Notes: generated by a model from the sequence alone, not told the origin. Shown: positions 53,887-61,943, numbered from the stretch's first letter. The stretch is DNA of 64,000 bases from an uncultured Eubacteriales bacterium (GCA_948806215.1 CAQIDI010000002.1:140793-204792); one strand, 5' to 3'. Translations and numbers: made by a program.

Positions 53887-53961
53887 TGGTAGCCCTACGG
53901 GGAATCGAACCCCGGATTCCACCGTGAGAGGGTGGCGTCTTAACCTCTTGACCATAGGGCC
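53887..53961 (-). tRNA. tRNA-Glu (anticodon CTC)
   Basis: 75 nt, reading from 53961 to 53887. Acceptor GGCCCTA/TAGGGCT, anticodon stem CCACC/GGTGG around loop CTCTCAC giving CUC, T-arm CGGGGTTCGATTCCCCG, encoded CCA end. It decodes GAG. Confidence 0.95.
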
Positions 53962-54142
53962 ACATAAAATCGGTTTTAATTTCCGACTAAGTTTAGTATA
54001 TATAAATAAGTTAAAAATTGCAAGATGTTTTGCTTTAATATTTTATTTTAATTTGTTATTATAAAAATGCAACATTTAACTTAAATTTTATGTGCTTAGT
54101 TAAATGCTTATTAAATTAATAAATACCAAAAGGGTTATTAAA

Positions 54143-54511
54143 ATGAAAGATACAAAAAAAGAAAACAAAAAATTTAAAATTATATCTGGCGTGTTTAGCA
54201 GTGTTGGCGTTTGCTTAATTATTGCTGGCATAATATGTATGGTAGCAGGTAAAGCTAATGTTACGCCTATATTTATAACTTGCGGGTTTGCGAGTATTTT
54301 TATATGCTCAGTTTTTCTAACTATGGCAAGATTTAAAGCTGCAAGGCAGTTAATGAGAGATATTATAGAAGAAGATGGCGAAGTTCCAGATTTTGATTTA
54401 AACGAAGATTCTTATATCGAAACTGTTAAAAACGCATTAAAGCAAAAAAATCAAAGCACAAAAAAATTATTCGTTTGCGAATATTGCGGAGCAATAAAAA
54501 ACAGAAGTTAA
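54143..54511 (+). CDS. Small membrane protein with C-terminal CxxC
   Basis: 122 aa from ATG 54143 (AAAAGGG site); the longer start at 54104 has none. Two hydrophobic helices near residues 13-35 and 42-62, a helical linker, and a single C-terminal FVCEYCGAIK zinc-knuckle half. The gene at 54590 ends in a full two-pair zinc ribbon. Function unknown. Confidence 0.65.
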   Translation: MKDTKKENKKFKIISGVFSSVGVCLIIAGIICMVAGKANVTPIFITCGFASIFICSVFLTMARFKAARQLMRDIIEEDGEVPDFDLNEDSYIETVKNALKQKNQSTKKLFVCEYCGAIKNRS

Positions 54512-54589
54512 AAAAAAGTAGCTTTTATTAAAACTATTTATTTTGTGAGTAAAGTGTGATAAAATATTAGATGTAGGGGAGAAAAGAAT

Positions 54590-55165
54590 ATGAAAAATAA
54601 AAAATTAAATTTCACAATTTGTGGAATTATAACCTTGCTAATTTTAGCAGGTGCAGTTTGGTTTTTGTGCGAATGGATTCCGCAAATTAATGTTAACGAA
54701 CATATTATAGAACTTGTTGTTATAGGCGTTACAATGTTACTTTTGTTTTTGCTTGCGGTTATTTTCTTTTATAACACAACCGCGCATTCGGCAAGATTTG
54801 CAGTTAAAAAAGGTTTTAACACAGCGTTTAGTTTGATTATATTTTTAGCAGCACTATTAACCATTGCTTTTGGTGTTACTCAAATTGTTTCTTACTATAA
54901 TGCAAGCGAAAAAATTGTAAGCGTGTTAACTTACGGAATTGCAAGCGTTGTAATAGGGCTTGTTGCAATTTTAATTTCAATATTTGTTAAAAGAAAAAAT
55001 TTAGCAGTTGCAAACACCGAATCAAAACTAAAACAATACGAAAAAGGTGTTGAAACTCCTGTTACTTTTAACGATAAAAAAGTTATTAAAACTTGTGAGT
55101 TTTGTGGTTGTCGATTAAAACCAGAAGATAAAAATTGCCCAAATTGCCAAGGAAAAATTAAATAG
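54590..55165 (+). CDS. Membrane protein with C-terminal zinc ribbon
   Basis: 191 aa. Four hydrophobic segments (about residues 6-26, 40-62, 77-100 and 112-136), then a cytoplasmic zinc ribbon CEFCGCRLKPEDKNCPNC near 169-186. AGGGGAG site. Similar to its neighbour at 54143, possibly an old duplicate. No enzymatic motif. Confidence 0.7.
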   Translation: MKNKKLNFTICGIITLLILAGAVWFLCEWIPQINVNEHIIELVVIGVTMLLLFLLAVIFFYNTTAHSARFAVKKGFNTAFSLIIFLAALLTIAFGVTQIVSYYNASEKIVSVLTYGIASVVIGLVAILISIFVKRKNLAVANTESKLKQYEKGVETPVTFNDKKVIKTCEFCGCRLKPEDKNCPNCQGKIK

Positions 55166-55169
55166 AAAT

Positions 55170-55202
55170 AAAAAAAGTTGGTTATTAAATCAACTTTTTT
55201 TT
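55170..55202. terminator. Intrinsic terminator
   Basis: AAAAAAGTTG/CAACTTTTTT stem between the zinc-ribbon gene and the convergent GNAT remnant. Confidence 0.75.
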
Positions 55203-55231
55203 AATGCTATAGTTAATAAATTATAAGTTAA

Positions 55232-55755
55232 TTAAAGTTCGTAATTATCGTCTTCTCCAAGCGGATAATTGTTCCACTTTAATTTTTCTTTTGTAAAAAA
55301 TTTAGAAAACACAACAAAGTTATTTGTTTTACTAATTTTATCTGGGTAAGTGTAGTCTTCGCATATATCAAAATATTTATTATATAAAAATGTGGATTCG
55401 TGGTTTACAACTCTATCGGTGTAAACACGCAAGTTTTTAAAACCTTGTTTTTTTACATCTTCTATAATAAATTCCATCGATTTTGAAGCAATGCCTTTTT
55501 TTCTGTACTCTGGAAGCACTTCTAGCCAGCCAACAAAAGCATCATTTTTTGTTTTATCAAATGCATACCAGCCAGTTATTCCGCAAGGTCTATTCTTCCC
55601 CCACCCGCGGTAATTAGAAAATATTTTGCAAGCACCAAGTTATTAAAATAATCTTCATAGTCTTTGTCAGAATTAGACTCTGGGAATAGTTGATGTTTTA
55701 TTTTTAATACATCATCATAATTTTCTTTTGTTAATAATTCAAACTTTATTTCCAT
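55232..55755 (-). pseudogene. GNAT acetyltransferase, frameshifted
   Basis: Two overlapping reading frames make one GNAT protein. The first half starts at 55755 (MEIKFELLTKENYDDVLKIK) and runs to about 55605 (LAKYFLIT), then goes out of frame and stops at 55576. The second half continues in another frame with RPCGITGWYAFDKTKNDAFV and the CoA loop LEVLPEYRKKGIASKSMEF, ending at 55232. The break coincides with a short GC-rich patch (CCGCGGGTGGGGG on the minus strand). One inserted base would restore the frame. True pseudogene or sequencing/assembly error in a G run. Confidence 0.75.
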
Positions 55756-55829
55756 AATACATATTATAAAATATAATTTTACATTCATCGACTAAAATAA
55801 ATAATAGCTTTTTTTGATTAATTAAACAA

Positions 55830-55866
55830 AAACATACCACAAAAAAATGTAGTGGTATGTTTTTAA
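55830..55866 (-). terminator. Terminator of the original tRNA-Thr, now displaced
   Basis: ACATACCAC/GTGGTATGT inverted repeat, with T run on the minus strand, placed relative to the attL tRNA fragment as the 62277-62302 hairpin is to the intact tRNA. Confidence 0.6.
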
Positions 55867-55912
55867 CTGGAGCTGATACCGGGATTCGAACCCGGGACCT
55901 CCGCCTTACCAA
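55861..55912. repeat. attL: displaced 3' end of tRNA-Thr
   Basis: Matches 62300-62351 except at 55879/62318 and 55895/62334. The two differences are opposite each other in the T-stem (C-G here, T-A in the intact tRNA), so the fold is kept in both copies. A terminator-like hairpin precedes it in + orientation, as it does at the right copy. Confidence 0.9.
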
Positions 55913-55972
55913 AATTTTTAAGAACTTAATTATAATAATGTCAAATAATACAATAATGCCTATATTTAGGCA

Positions 55973-56007
55973 AAAATAATAACACAACAAAAATTTATTG
56001 TTGTGTT
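55973..56007 (-). terminator. Terminator of the int-HEPN transcript
   Basis: Perfect 10-bp stem AACACAACAA/TTGTTGTGTT; on the minus strand it is followed by a T-rich run, 11 bp after the HEPN gene stop. Confidence 0.8.
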
Positions 56008-56017
56008 ATTTTGTTAT

Positions 56018-56785
56018 TTATTTGCTTATATTTTTATGCTCGTTCACATTTTCGTTCACACTATCAAAAAATAGTCTTAATTCTTTTGATTGTTTTTTAT
56101 AGTTTTCATATTCTTTTTTATAGTCTAATAATTCATTTTTAAACTGTTCTTCAAGTAATGGGATATATTCGGAAATAAATCGTGTAACTCTATAGTAATA
56201 TCGATCGCAAATTGAAAAAAAATTAATATTATCACTTTTGCAAGAATTTAAAAACATCTTACTTTCGCGTTTCCAGTTTTTATATTTTAACAATTCCTTT
56301 TTATCTAAAAATATATTGTTTGTAACATCATCTTTTGATTTAATATCTAATTGATAACCAATAAAAGGTAACTTAAAATGAAATAAATAATTACGTAAAT
56401 CTTTGATAAAAAATGTATCAGTATTATTAAAAGCTTTTTCTTTTAAATCGTTATATGTTTTTATAAATGGAGTATTTACCAATAAGTCCTCTGTGATTTT
56501 TCTGGTGTGTTCAAACCAATTAGATGCAGATGATAAAAAATTTAGTATATAAGCGCTACATTGTATTTTAAATTGTTCTCTTTCTTTAGAATAATCTTCA
56601 TCAAAAAATATATTATATATTTTGGGATTTTGTTTAAATTCTGTAATAAAATTATTAAGATTATTAAAATTGAATGCTAACACTGCTACACTATCTTTTA
56701 ATGAATCAATTTTTGATTCAATCATTCTTCCTTTATGGGTTAATAGTTTATCTTTTAATTCAATTAGATTTTTAATATCGATCAT
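56018..56785 (-). CDS. HEPN-motif protein coupled to the integrase (candidate RNase/abortive-infection effector)
   Basis: 255 aa, all-helical. The segment IKDLRNYLFHFKLPF near residues 126-140 contains RNYLFH, an exact R-N-x3-H motif in the context of the HEPN RNase consensus (RX4-6H, often RN at the start). An earlier helix SSASNWFEHTRKITEDLL near 84-101 fits the other half of a HEPN bundle. Many HEPN proteins are tRNA/mRNA-cleaving toxins or phage-defence effectors. Its ATG overlaps the integrase stop (TAATG), so it is translated with int. Located next to attL, the usual place for accessory cargo. No matching antitoxin (MNT) gene is adjacent. Not recognised as a named family. Confidence 0.55.
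   Translation of the reverse strand: MIDIKNLIELKDKLLTHKGRMIESKIDSLKDSVAVLAFNFNNLNNFITEFKQNPKIYNIFFDEDYSKEREQFKIQCSAYILNFLSSASNWFEHTRKITEDLLVNTPFIKTYNDLKEKAFNNTDTFFIKDLRNYLFHFKLPFIGYQLDIKSKDDVTNNIFLDKKELLKYKNWKRESKMFLNSCKSDNINFFSICDRYYYRVTRFISEYIPLLEEQFKNELLDYKKEYENYKKQSKELRLFFDSVNENVNEHKNISK
56041..56060 (+). repeat. Left-end direct repeats (candidate integrase arm sites)
   Basis: CGTTCACA at 56041-56048 and 56053-56060, 12 bp apart, inside the 3' end of the HEPN gene. The same GTTCACA word is repeated at the right end (62206-62226). Confidence 0.4.
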
Positions 56786-57909
56786 TAATTAAACCCCTTT
56801 TGTATTTCGTTTGATATTAAATTAACAGCTTTACGAGTTTTATTAACTGAAAAACCAGCGTAAAGTAGGTTAGTGTTAATGTTAGAGTGTCCTAGCATAT
56901 TAACCATAGTTACAATATCAGTATCATTTTCGTTTGCTATATGATTAAAACAATGCCTTAAATCGTGTAAACGCATATTAATTCCAAACACTTCTAAAAT
57001 AACATCGTGATAAGTTTTAGTTACATAACTAGGTGTTGGAACTTTGCCAGTAAATATGTTTGCACATACAAACGGGTTATTTAAAGCTTCGTTCATTTTT
57101 TTATGTTGTAATAGTTCTTGCTTAATAAAATCGCTTATAGCGATAACTCTTTTGCTTTTATGTGTCTTTAATCGTTCCTTTACAATAACTTTGTTTTTAG
57201 CTTGAACTAAATTCTTTTTTAAATAAACTATGTTGTTATCAAAATCAACCATATCCCAAGTTAAACCCAAAGCTTCGCCTCGGCGAGTTCCTAAGCAAGA
57301 ATCTAACAAAACTGGTATGTAGATATTATAACAATATTGCTTTAAAAACTTTAATATTTCACCTATTTGCTCTGCATTAATTATTGTTGGTTCAAACTCT
57401 ATTTCATCTTGTGGATATTCTAAACGCTTAATGCGGTTGTATTCTAAAATATCTTGCCCAACACCCCAGTTTATAACAGCTTTAATATAGCCCACATATC
57501 GTTGTATAGTTCCAGATTTAATGCGTTGTCCTTTACAATGAGGGTTTTCTTTTTTAGCAACTTCATTAATAAAACCTTGCACAACTCTTGTATTCACATT
57601 ACAAATTTTAACCTTACCCATATAATCGTTAATTATAGGAATCATATAATCATAACTTGATCGTGTTGTTATTGATATATTTATTTTACTTTCTAAATAT
57701 AAATTGCTAAGTTCTTTAAAAGTTATATTTTCATCATATCGGTTATAATCTAATTCTTCTTGGAATTTATCAGCAATAACTTCTGCAACAGCAACAGTTT
57801 TAATATCTTTTTGCTGTTTACTTTTGCGTTTACCAAACTCATCTCGGTGAGTAGCCCAAACTCGCACAGTGTATAAACCATTATTTTGTTTTGTAATTTT
57901 TATAGACAT
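56785..57909 (-). CDS. int: Tyrosine recombinase/phage integrase
   Basis: 374 aa. An N-terminal arm-binding domain (AP2-like, with KKENPH in the core-binding region), SAM-like core-binding domain, and catalytic domain with GTRRGEALGLTW (Arg I) near residue 212, Lys in VKERLKTHKSKRV, HDLRH (His-x-x-Arg II) near 319-323 and LGHSNINTNLLYAGF with the nucleophile Tyr near 353. It integrates the element at tRNA-Thr. The start at 57909 has a weak site. It is between the repressor and HEPN genes, on the same strand. Confidence 0.95.
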   Translation of the reverse strand: MSIKITKQNNGLYTVRVWATHRDEFGKRKSKQQKDIKTVAVAEVIADKFQEELDYNRYDENITFKELSNLYLESKINISITTRSSYDYMIPIINDYMGKVKICNVNTRVVQGFINEVAKKENPHCKGQRIKSGTIQRYVGYIKAVINWGVGQDILEYNRIKRLEYPQDEIEFEPTIINAEQIGEILKFLKQYCYNIYIPVLLDSCLGTRRGEALGLTWDMVDFDNNIVYLKKNLVQAKNKVIVKERLKTHKSKRVIAISDFIKQELLQHKKMNEALNNPFVCANIFTGKVPTPSYVTKTYHDVILEVFGINMRLHDLRHCFNHIANENDTDIVTMVNMLGHSNINTNLLYAGFSVNKTRKAVNLISNEIQKGFN

Positions 57910-57951
57910 AATATTTAACCTTGTTTGTTATCTCTCTGCAGAGAGATTTTT

Positions 57952-58569
57952 TTAAACTTGTCGTCTAACTTCAATAGCCACACCTAAAATAGTTATAGGT
58001 AATTCAGCTATTTCTTGGTTAGTAAAAAATAATGGTTCAAAACTTGGGTTGATTGGTTGCAAGGTTATTCCATTCGCTTTTAATACAACTTTTTTAAAAG
58101 TGCATTCTGTGTGGTTAATCGATACCGCACAATATTGCCCATTTTCGCAAGTATCTTGTTTGCGTAAAATAAGAACATCGCCGTTTAAGAAAATAGGGCT
58201 CATGCTGTTGCCTTTAACTTTTAAACCAAAGTATTGTTTACCGCCCTTAGTTAAATTAATATCGATATCTTCATAATCTTCAATAAAAGAATTATCTATC
58301 ATTTCAGTAGGAACTCCAGCTGGAATAGTTCCATAAACTGGAATACGTGAGTAACTTTTGTTTATAACTCCCGGCTCATCCTTACCAAGTAAATAATCAA
58401 TGCTAACATTAAATTGTGTAGCTATTTTATTTAACATTTGCAAGTCGGGTTCTCTTTTGTCAGTTTCCCACATTCCAACACTGCCAGATGTAACGTGTAA
58501 CATATTTGCTAGTTGACTTTGAGTTAACTTATTTTTTCTGCGTAATTCTCTAATTTTTTGTCCTAACAT
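57952..58569 (-). CDS. LexA/CI-type repressor with S24 peptidase domain
   Basis: 205 aa. N-terminal XRE HTH (LTQSQLANMLHVTSGSVGMW), a linker with the Ala-Gly self-cleavage site in GTIPAGVPTE near residue 80, and an S24 domain with catalytic Ser in KVKGNSMSP near 116 and Lys in CTFKKV near 153. RecA-triggered self-cleavage would induce the element, so it is SOS-responsive. Its operators lie in the divergent region 58612-58713. Confidence 0.93.
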   Translation of the reverse strand: MLGQKIRELRRKNKLTQSQLANMLHVTSGSVGMWETDKREPDLQMLNKIATQFNVSIDYLLGKDEPGVINKSYSRIPVYGTIPAGVPTEMIDNSFIEDYEDIDINLTKGGKQYFGLKVKGNSMSPIFLNGDVLILRKQDTCENGQYCAVSINHTECTFKKVVLKANGITLQPINPSFEPLFFTNQEIAELPITILGVAIEVRRQV

Positions 58570-58611
58570 ACTTTTTAACTCCTTATATTTTTATGTTTGT
58601 ATTCTATCATA

Positions 58612-58629
58612 TTGTTAGTATATTAACAA
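58612..58629. promoter_or_regulatory. CI-type operator O1
   Basis: TTGTTAGTATATTAACAA, imperfect dyad, 43 bp upstream of the repressor gene; probably overlaps its own promoter. Confidence 0.75.
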
Positions 58630-58673
58630 TAATTTACAAATAAATAACATAATTTACAACAAAATGTTAAAAT

Positions 58674-58693
58674 ATTGTTGCCATACTAACAAT
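58674..58693. promoter_or_regulatory. CI-type operator O2
   Basis: ATTGTTGCCATACTAACAAT, weaker dyad with the same half-sites, covering the -35 of the rightward promoter. Confidence 0.65.
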
Positions 58694-58706
58694 AATGTGT
58701 TAGTAT
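58678..58706 (+). promoter_or_regulatory. Rightward early promoter of the element
   Basis: TTGCCA (58678-58683), 17 bp, TAGTAT (58701-58706), bracketed by O2 and O3, upstream of the xis-like gene. Confidence 0.6.
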
Positions 58707-58713
58707 ACTAACA
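58698..58713. promoter_or_regulatory. CI-type operator O3
   Basis: TGTTAGTATACTAACA, perfect 16-bp palindrome covering the -10 of the rightward promoter; strongest of the three. Confidence 0.8.
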
Positions 58714-58736
58714 GATAATTAAAAGGAGGTATATAA

Positions 58737-58997
58737 ATGGATAAAGAACAGTTAATAAAAACTAGGCAAGATTTAGGACTATATACGGTTAATGAATTAT
58801 GCGGTATATTTTGCATCAATCGTAGAGCAATAGATTTTGCACTTAATTCTGGCAAACTTAAATATATGAGCCCAAACAATAAACAAAAATTAATTTATTT
58901 AACTGATTTTTTAGAATATATGCAAGAAAAAGGCAACCGCTCAACATCTGAAAATAGTGCGATTGCCACAAACAAAGACCTAAAAGGACATATATAA
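58737..58997 (+). CDS. Excisionase-like HTH protein
   Basis: 86 aa, AAGGAGGT site. The region LYTVNELCGIFCINRRAIDF near residues 16-35 and the short wing (KLIYLTDFLEYMQ) resemble MerR/excisionase-type winged HTH. It is the first gene of the rightward transcript, opposite the repressor: the usual place of a Cro or Xis. Which of the two it is cannot be decided. Confidence 0.6.
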   Translation: MDKEQLIKTRQDLGLYTVNELCGIFCINRRAIDFALNSGKLKYMSPNNKQKLIYLTDFLEYMQEKGNRSTSENSAIATNKDLKGHI

Positions 58998-59067
58998 GCC
59001 TTTTTAGTCCTTTATCATTTTAGCATAATTCTAACCAAAATACAATAACAAAAGGAATTATTAAAAA

Positions 59068-59514
59068 ATGAGACTAAAAGAACAAATAATAAATCAAGGG
59101 CTAACATATAAGCAAGTAGCACAAGCTGTTGGAATTGATAAATACCAACTAAGCAAGTTTGCCAACTATGTATGTTTGCCAACACCAGAACAAGCTAACA
59201 GTTTATGCAATGTTTTAAACTGTAACATACTAGATATTTATAACAAAAAAGAATTAACTTTCAAAATGCCACCTAAAAGCCACGAAAGCATTAACAATGG
59301 TAAAGAATACTATAACCTACATGTTCGCCTTGATAAGGACTGTTGCAACTTCTTTATAAAAGAAAATTTAATTAAATTAGGATATAAGAATATTGCACAA
59401 TGGCTTTACGACTGCATGTTTGACTTTGAATGCCGTGTAATTCGCAATAGTTTAATTGATAAAATAGAACAACAAACTGGAGAAAATTATGCAAGAGCAA
59501 GAAAGAGATATTAA
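59068..59514 (+). CDS. XRE-type DNA-binding protein of the element
   Basis: 148 aa. N-terminal HTH (LTYKQVAQAVGIDKYQLSKF) near residues 11-30, then a C-terminal domain with YNLHVRLDKDCCNFF and IAQWLYDCMFDFEC. Unrecognised family. AAAGGAATT site; overlaps the next gene by 26 bp. Confidence 0.65.
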   Translation: MRLKEQIINQGLTYKQVAQAVGIDKYQLSKFANYVCLPTPEQANSLCNVLNCNILDIYNKKELTFKMPPKSHESINNGKEYYNLHVRLDKDCCNFFIKENLIKLGYKNIAQWLYDCMFDFECRVIRNSLIDKIEQQTGENYARARKRY

Positions 59515-60118
59515 ACGTAATAGCTTTATATTTTATCGCAGTTATTTTGAAGCTATAGAACAGTTACCCATAGAACACCAACTGCCAATATATAAAGCTA
59601 TAGCAGAATATGCTTTAAATAATATTTGTAGCACTTTAAATGGAATTGAGAACACCGTTTTTACTTTAGTAAAACCCAATTTAGACACTGCTATAAAAAA
59701 TTATGTTAATGGCTGTAAAGGTGGAAGACCACGCAAAAATAAAAACCCAAACGAAACCCAAACAAAACCCAACCATAACCCAAATAAAACCCAAACGAAA
59801 CCCTATTATGATTATAATTATAATTTAGATAAAGATTATAAAGAAAATATTAGTGTTTTTAACACTAATACAAAAGAAAAAAAACCTAGTTTAAAACAAG
59901 TGCAGGAGTTTTGTTTTGATAATCAATTAAAAATAAACCCGCAAGAGTTTTTTAACTATTACGAGGCTCTAGGCTGGAAAAGTGGCAACACACCTATTGA
60001 AGATTGGAAAGCACTTGCCAAAAGTTGGGAACTAAACAAAAAGCCTAAGGCTAATAAACAAACGTTTAACGAGGATATGAACAACGCAGCTAGGAGGTTA
60101 TCGACTTATGAAGAGTAA
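59489..60118 (+). CDS. Replisome-organiser-like protein (DUF6291-type) with embedded iterons
   Basis: 209 aa. The N-terminus NSFIFYRSYFEAIEQLPIEH, then LPIYKAIAEYAL and KPNLDTAIKNYVNG...GGRPRK, is typical of the DUF6291 phage proteins. The centre is Asn/Thr/Lys/Pro low-complexity, encoded by five 11-bp repeats (59746-59800). The C-terminus SLKQVQEFCFDNQL...FFNYYEALGWKSGNTPIEDWK is a DnaD-like helical domain. A likely replication initiator binding its own gene, as phage O-type proteins do. ATG overlaps the upstream gene. Confidence 0.75.
   Translation: MQEQERDIKRNSFIFYRSYFEAIEQLPIEHQLPIYKAIAEYALNNICSTLNGIENTVFTLVKPNLDTAIKNYVNGCKGGRPRKNKNPNETQTKPNHNPNKTQTKPYYDYNYNLDKDYKENISVFNTNTKEKKPSLKQVQEFCFDNQLKINPQEFFNYYEALGWKSGNTPIEDWKALAKSWELNKKPKANKQTFNEDMNNAARRLSTYEE
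59746..59800 (+). repeat. Five tandem 11-bp iterons (candidate element replication origin)
   Basis: Units CCCAAACGAAA, CCCAAACAAAA, CCCAACCATAA, CCCAAATAAAA, CCCAAACGAAA, each exactly 11 bp, at 59746, 59757, 59768, 59779 and 59790, then a very AT-rich tract (59804-59880) and an inverted repeat AGTGTTTTTAACACT. An 11-bp period matches one helical turn and is not a multiple of three, so it is not a protein-level repeat. Confidence 0.75.
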
Positions 60119-60665
60119 AGAACTTTTACAAGTTTATGCCTATGCAAAATTGCTCTGGCCAACTTTTAAACTACCAGATGATGGACTAGAGGCAGTTCTA
60201 CACGATCAGCTTTGGCTAGATATGTTAAACCCTTTCGATTTAAGCTTAGTTATAACAGCTATGAAAGAGTGTGCCAAAGAAAGTGATTTTTGCACTATTG
60301 GAAAAATAGCTGCACAGTGCGAAAGTTTACAACAAGTAGGAACACGTCCCGAGTTAAACGAAGATTCTATCTATAACGAAATTTATGAGCAAGTAACCAG
60401 CCCCACCTATGCAAAACCTTTTAATGAATTAACACCCATAGCACAAAAAGTTATAGGCTATAACTTGAAAGGTTGGCAACAAAGCGAGTTTACTGATTTT
60501 GTAACAATAATTAGCCCAAGCATACGCAAAGCGATTCGCCGGGAGTTAGAGCGAACACAAAAATATAAAAATTATGAGCAATCACTTGAATTGCAAAAAC
60601 AAATTGAAACTGGAAACGGATTTATAAAACTAATAGGAGATAAAAAAGACAATGGCAAAAATTAA
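60108..60665 (+). CDS. Replicative helicase loader/inhibitor-like protein (G39P-type)
   Basis: 185 aa. N-terminal YAYAKLLWPTFKLPDDGLEA, then VLHDQLWLDMLNPFDLSLVITAMKE-type pattern and FCTIGKIAAQ resemble the SPP1 G39P/phage helicase-loader family that brings the host DnaB/DnaC-type helicase to a phage origin. Pairing with the iteron-bearing initiator is the usual phage arrangement. It overlaps that gene by 11 bp. Confidence 0.65.
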   Translation: MKSKELLQVYAYAKLLWPTFKLPDDGLEAVLHDQLWLDMLNPFDLSLVITAMKECAKESDFCTIGKIAAQCESLQQVGTRPELNEDSIYNEIYEQVTSPTYAKPFNELTPIAQKVIGYNLKGWQQSEFTDFVTIISPSIRKAIRRELERTQKYKNYEQSLELQKQIETGNGFIKLIGDKKDNGKN

Positions 60666-60948
60666 TTATGATAAATTAATAAACAGTGAGGACTTTGAAA
60701 ATAACTTAAAGTTTAAAGTTTTAGAAAAATGGTTTGAAAACACAATAGACAATAACAAAGGTGTTATGCAGTTATATGATCTTTATTATAACTTTTACGA
60801 TATTATGGAGTATCACGGCAAAATATCTACTAAACAAAATGAGGACTTAAGAACAAACTTAATTGAGCATCAATTATTTATATTAAAACTATTAGCATTA
60901 TGTCCATTTTTAAAAATCGAAATTAATAACGATAATATGGCGGTGTGA
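60652..60948 (+). CDS. Hypothetical element protein
   Basis: 98 aa, acidic and helical (MQLYDLYYNFYDIMEYHG, then LIEHQLFILKLLALCPFL). Overlaps the loader gene by 14 bp. Not recognised. Confidence 0.55.
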   Translation: MAKINYDKLINSEDFENNLKFKVLEKWFENTIDNNKGVMQLYDLYYNFYDIMEYHGKISTKQNEDLRTNLIEHQLFILKLLALCPFLKIEINNDNMAV

Positions 60949-60949
60949 T

Positions 60950-61387
60950 ATGGAACAAACAAAACTATATTTAAAACCAAACCTAAAGTATTGGTATAAA
61001 CGCTATCCAGATATGCCAAGTTTACTTGCGATTAAATTAATTGCTTATACTGAGTATTGCAAAAAACAAGGTTTGATAACTGATAACGAATTTATTTTTG
61101 ATAGCGAGGAGTTAAACAAGTTGTATAACAATAAACCAGATATGTTTGGCAATTCTCCATACGTTTGTTTTATAAATTCTTTAAAATATTATAACTATAA
61201 ACCTTTTTATTTTACCGATGTTTTTAACTCTAACAAATACACAATAATTAAGCGTGTAAGAGCAATAGATAAACCAAGTAAAAAAACTATTAATACCTAT
61301 ACAAAAACAATGCTTGAGAGAGATATAAAAAAAGAAGCTTTTAATAGCACTAAGTTTTGTAAATTGGTAAAAGGTAAAATTATTTAA
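60950..61387 (+). CDS. Hypothetical element protein
   Basis: 145 aa, basic at the C-terminus (KPSKKTINTYTKTMLERDIK). Begins one base after the previous stop. No motif recognised. Confidence 0.55.
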   Translation: MEQTKLYLKPNLKYWYKRYPDMPSLLAIKLIAYTEYCKKQGLITDNEFIFDSEELNKLYNNKPDMFGNSPYVCFINSLKYYNYKPFYFTDVFNSNKYTIIKRVRAIDKPSKKTINTYTKTMLERDIKKEAFNSTKFCKLVKGKII

Positions 61388-61740
61388 TGGAAAATAACAA
61401 ACCTAGTATTTGTTGGAGATGTGCAAAAGCTACAAATGAATTATTGTGTATTTGGGTTGCAACTTTAAATCAAATGCCAAATGGTGTTAAACTTGATAAC
61501 TCTGGCACAATATGTGAGTGCCCAGAGTTTAAAAAAGAGTTTAAAAAAGATAACCCATATTATAACCTTAATTATTTAACAAAAAAAGAACGTGCAAAAC
61601 TTTTAGGAATTAGCGAACGCAAATATTATAACATACAGCAACGATTGAAAAAACAAGGTAGAAATATAACAGTTGAACAATACTTAAAAATGAAGGAGGA
61701 AAAACAATGCAACTGGCACAAAACTATAAGCAAAAACTAG
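61387..61740 (+). CDS. Cys-rich small protein with HTH-like tail
   Basis: 117 aa. Cysteines in CWRCAKA near residues 9-12, LLCIW near 20 and ICECPEF near 44 could bind zinc; then LTKKERAKLLGISERKYYNI near 68-87 is HTH-like. ATG shares a base with the upstream stop. Possible late regulator of the phage type; not assigned. Confidence 0.55.
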   Translation: MENNKPSICWRCAKATNELLCIWVATLNQMPNGVKLDNSGTICECPEFKKEFKKDNPYYNLNYLTKKERAKLLGISERKYYNIQQRLKKQGRNITVEQYLKMKEEKQCNWHKTISKN

Positions 61741-61907
61741 CTGATATAAAGTTTATATTAGGCTTAACACAAAAAGAAATTGCAGATATAATTGGCACTA
61801 GTAGACAAAACGTATCAAAGTGGGCAAAAGGTATTTACATACCAAGCGAAGAATTTGCAATTAAAATTGATGAGCTTTATAAACTTGCATTACAAAATGA
61901 AAGGTAA
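61707..61907 (+). CDS. XRE-family HTH regulator of the element
   Basis: 66 aa, HTH only: LADIKFILGLTQKEIADIIG, then TSRQNVSKWAKGIYIPSEE. AAGGAGG site. Last gene of the rightward operon, overlapping the previous gene by 34 bp. Confidence 0.8.
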   Translation: MQLAQNYKQKLADIKFILGLTQKEIADIIGTSRQNVSKWAKGIYIPSEEFAIKIDELYKLALQNER

Positions 61908-61943
61908 AAAATCGATAATCAATAATGAAAAATGGGGAAACAT

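Noticed and set aside
55739..55990. Open frame across attL on the minus strand
   Set aside because: It crosses a tRNA fragment and the terminator; no ribosome binding site and low-complexity composition.
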